Of a stretch of 64,000 nt of DNA, positions 63,658-64,000 are shown piece by piece. A program made the translations under genes and the position numbers. Under the pieces are notes generated by a model that was not told where the DNA came from, searched no databases, and worked only from the letters and a program-made list of their open reading frames with translations. The first letter of the stretch is position 1. The number at the start of each line of letters is the position of its first letter. The stretch covers positions 248,001 to 312,000 of the forward strand of contig NZ_JACOGG010000001.1 in assembly GCF_014284365.1 (NCBI RefSeq), given 5' to 3'. Source of the stretch: Cognatundibacterium rugosum. GTDB taxonomy: Bacteria; Pseudomonadota; Gammaproteobacteria; Burkholderiales; Burkholderiaceae_D.

Positions 63658-64000
63658 ATGAGCACCCTGAGCCTTCCCGCGCCGCGCTGGTGGTCGCGTT
63701 TTAACTGGCCACGTGGTCTGGTGGTGACACTGACTATCCTGGCGATTTTCACTCCGCTGTCCCTGATTTTTTTTCAGAGCTTTCTGAATGCGCCGTTTTT
63801 TGCACCGGTCAAAGAACTGGGCCTGGATTCCTACCGTTTTATTCTGGATGATCCCGACTTCCGACAAGCCTTTGTCAATGGCATGATACTGGCGAGCGGA
63901 CTGGCGGTCATCGCGGTACCGCTGGGTGGCATGCTGGCCTTCCTGATGACACGCACCGACCTGCCTGGCCGTCAATGGATAGAACCGCTGTTACTGATTC
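63658..64000 (+). CDS. ABC transporter permease, 5' part (FbpB/AfuB-like)
   Basis: Open from the ATG at 63658 to the window end, giving about 114 residues of a longer protein. The N-terminus has a first membrane helix (LVVTLTILAIFTPLSLIFFQ), a periplasmic loop, and a second helix (NGMILASGLAVIAVPLGGML) that begins the MetI-like domain of iron-type permeases. It follows the binding protein gene in the same orientation, so this is one importer operon that continues beyond the window, probably with a second permease part and an ATPase. Confidence 0.88.
   Translation, partial: MSTLSLPAPRWWSRFNWPRGLVVTLTILAIFTPLSLIFFQSFLNAPFFAPVKELGLDSYRFILDDPDFRQAFVNGMILASGLAVIAVPLGGMLAFLMTRTDLPGRQWIEPLLLI

Noticed and set aside
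1..64000. CRISPR arrays, tRNA or rRNA genes, prophage or complete insertion sequence
   Set aside because: None found by reading both strands; no regular direct repeats with spacers, no tRNA-like cloverleaf, no transposase.

Overview
The window reads as chromosomal DNA of a betaproteobacterium. The gene set fits Burkholderiales, most likely Oxalobacteraceae, with an Undibacterium-like moderate GC content by eye. This placement is inferred from gene content (a Bug-type tricarboxylate binding protein beside a TctDE-like two-component system, a DUF2917/MocR pair, a CII-like chromosomal regulator, many c-di-GMP and HDOD signalling proteins), not from an rRNA. I see no rRNA, tRNA, CRISPR array, prophage block or complete insertion sequence. 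It is a dense, ordinary-looking chromosome with small accessory details.

Layout. 1-3.5 kb: the end of a GIN-domain surface protein, an orphan solute-binding protein, periplasmic Cu/Zn superoxide dismutase and a small ParB-like protein. 3.7-9 kb: TraB/GumN protein, Rep helicase, M28 peptidase and an SRPBCC protein. 9-12 kb: lipoprotein, aquaporin Z and a ZntB-type transporter. 12.2-16.7 kb: an HD-GYP protein translationally coupled to a PAS-GGDEF-EAL protein, then a Sel1-repeat protein. 16.9-20.4 kb: a protein with two methylglyoxal-synthase-like domains and a three-gene envelope operon (secreted low-complexity protein, DUF2491, PspA-like coiled coil). 20.5-25.5 kb: CII-like regulator, split chromate transporter and a DUF1800/DUF1501 export pair. 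25.9-31 kb: a Pro-rich membrane-anchored protein, DUF2917 protein divergent from a MocR regulator, DctA and a lipoprotein. 31-37.6 kb: Tet-type MFS pump, CNNM/CorC-like membrane protein, YegD-like Hsp70 and a REC-DUF3369-(degenerate GGDEF)-EAL protein. 37.7-42.2 kb: a CpxP/Spy-like protein divergent from an OmpR/EnvZ-like pair, YgiD dioxygenase, a 235-bp palindromic-ended repeat and a DUF2721 protein. 42.2-55.6 kb: cell-surface lipoprotein, thioesterase, GlxA-like AraC regulator, two chemoreceptors, CheW, two HDOD proteins, a secreted metallo-beta-lactamase-fold protein, SlyX, a GH18 chitinase and a small secreted duplicated-motif protein. 55.6-64 kb: a 23-codon membrane micro-ORF, a B12-binding radical SAM protein, a second orphan solute-binding protein, a TctDE-like two-component system, and divergently a Bug protein followed by an iron-type ABC importer that runs off the end.

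The main themes are sensing (chemoreceptors, c-di-GMP turnover, three two-component systems or response regulators, HDOD proteins) and envelope or transport functions. The most unusual observations are: a dispersed repeat family (a 235-bp copy with perfect 24-bp inverted ends at 41436-41670, a diverged inverted copy at about 48263-48420, and a solo end-like match at 49442-49460); a tandem methylglyoxal-synthase-like protein with a decayed first domain; a 100-residue exported protein with two TonB-box-like repeats; and a 23-residue hydrophobic micro-ORF with a good ribosome binding site.
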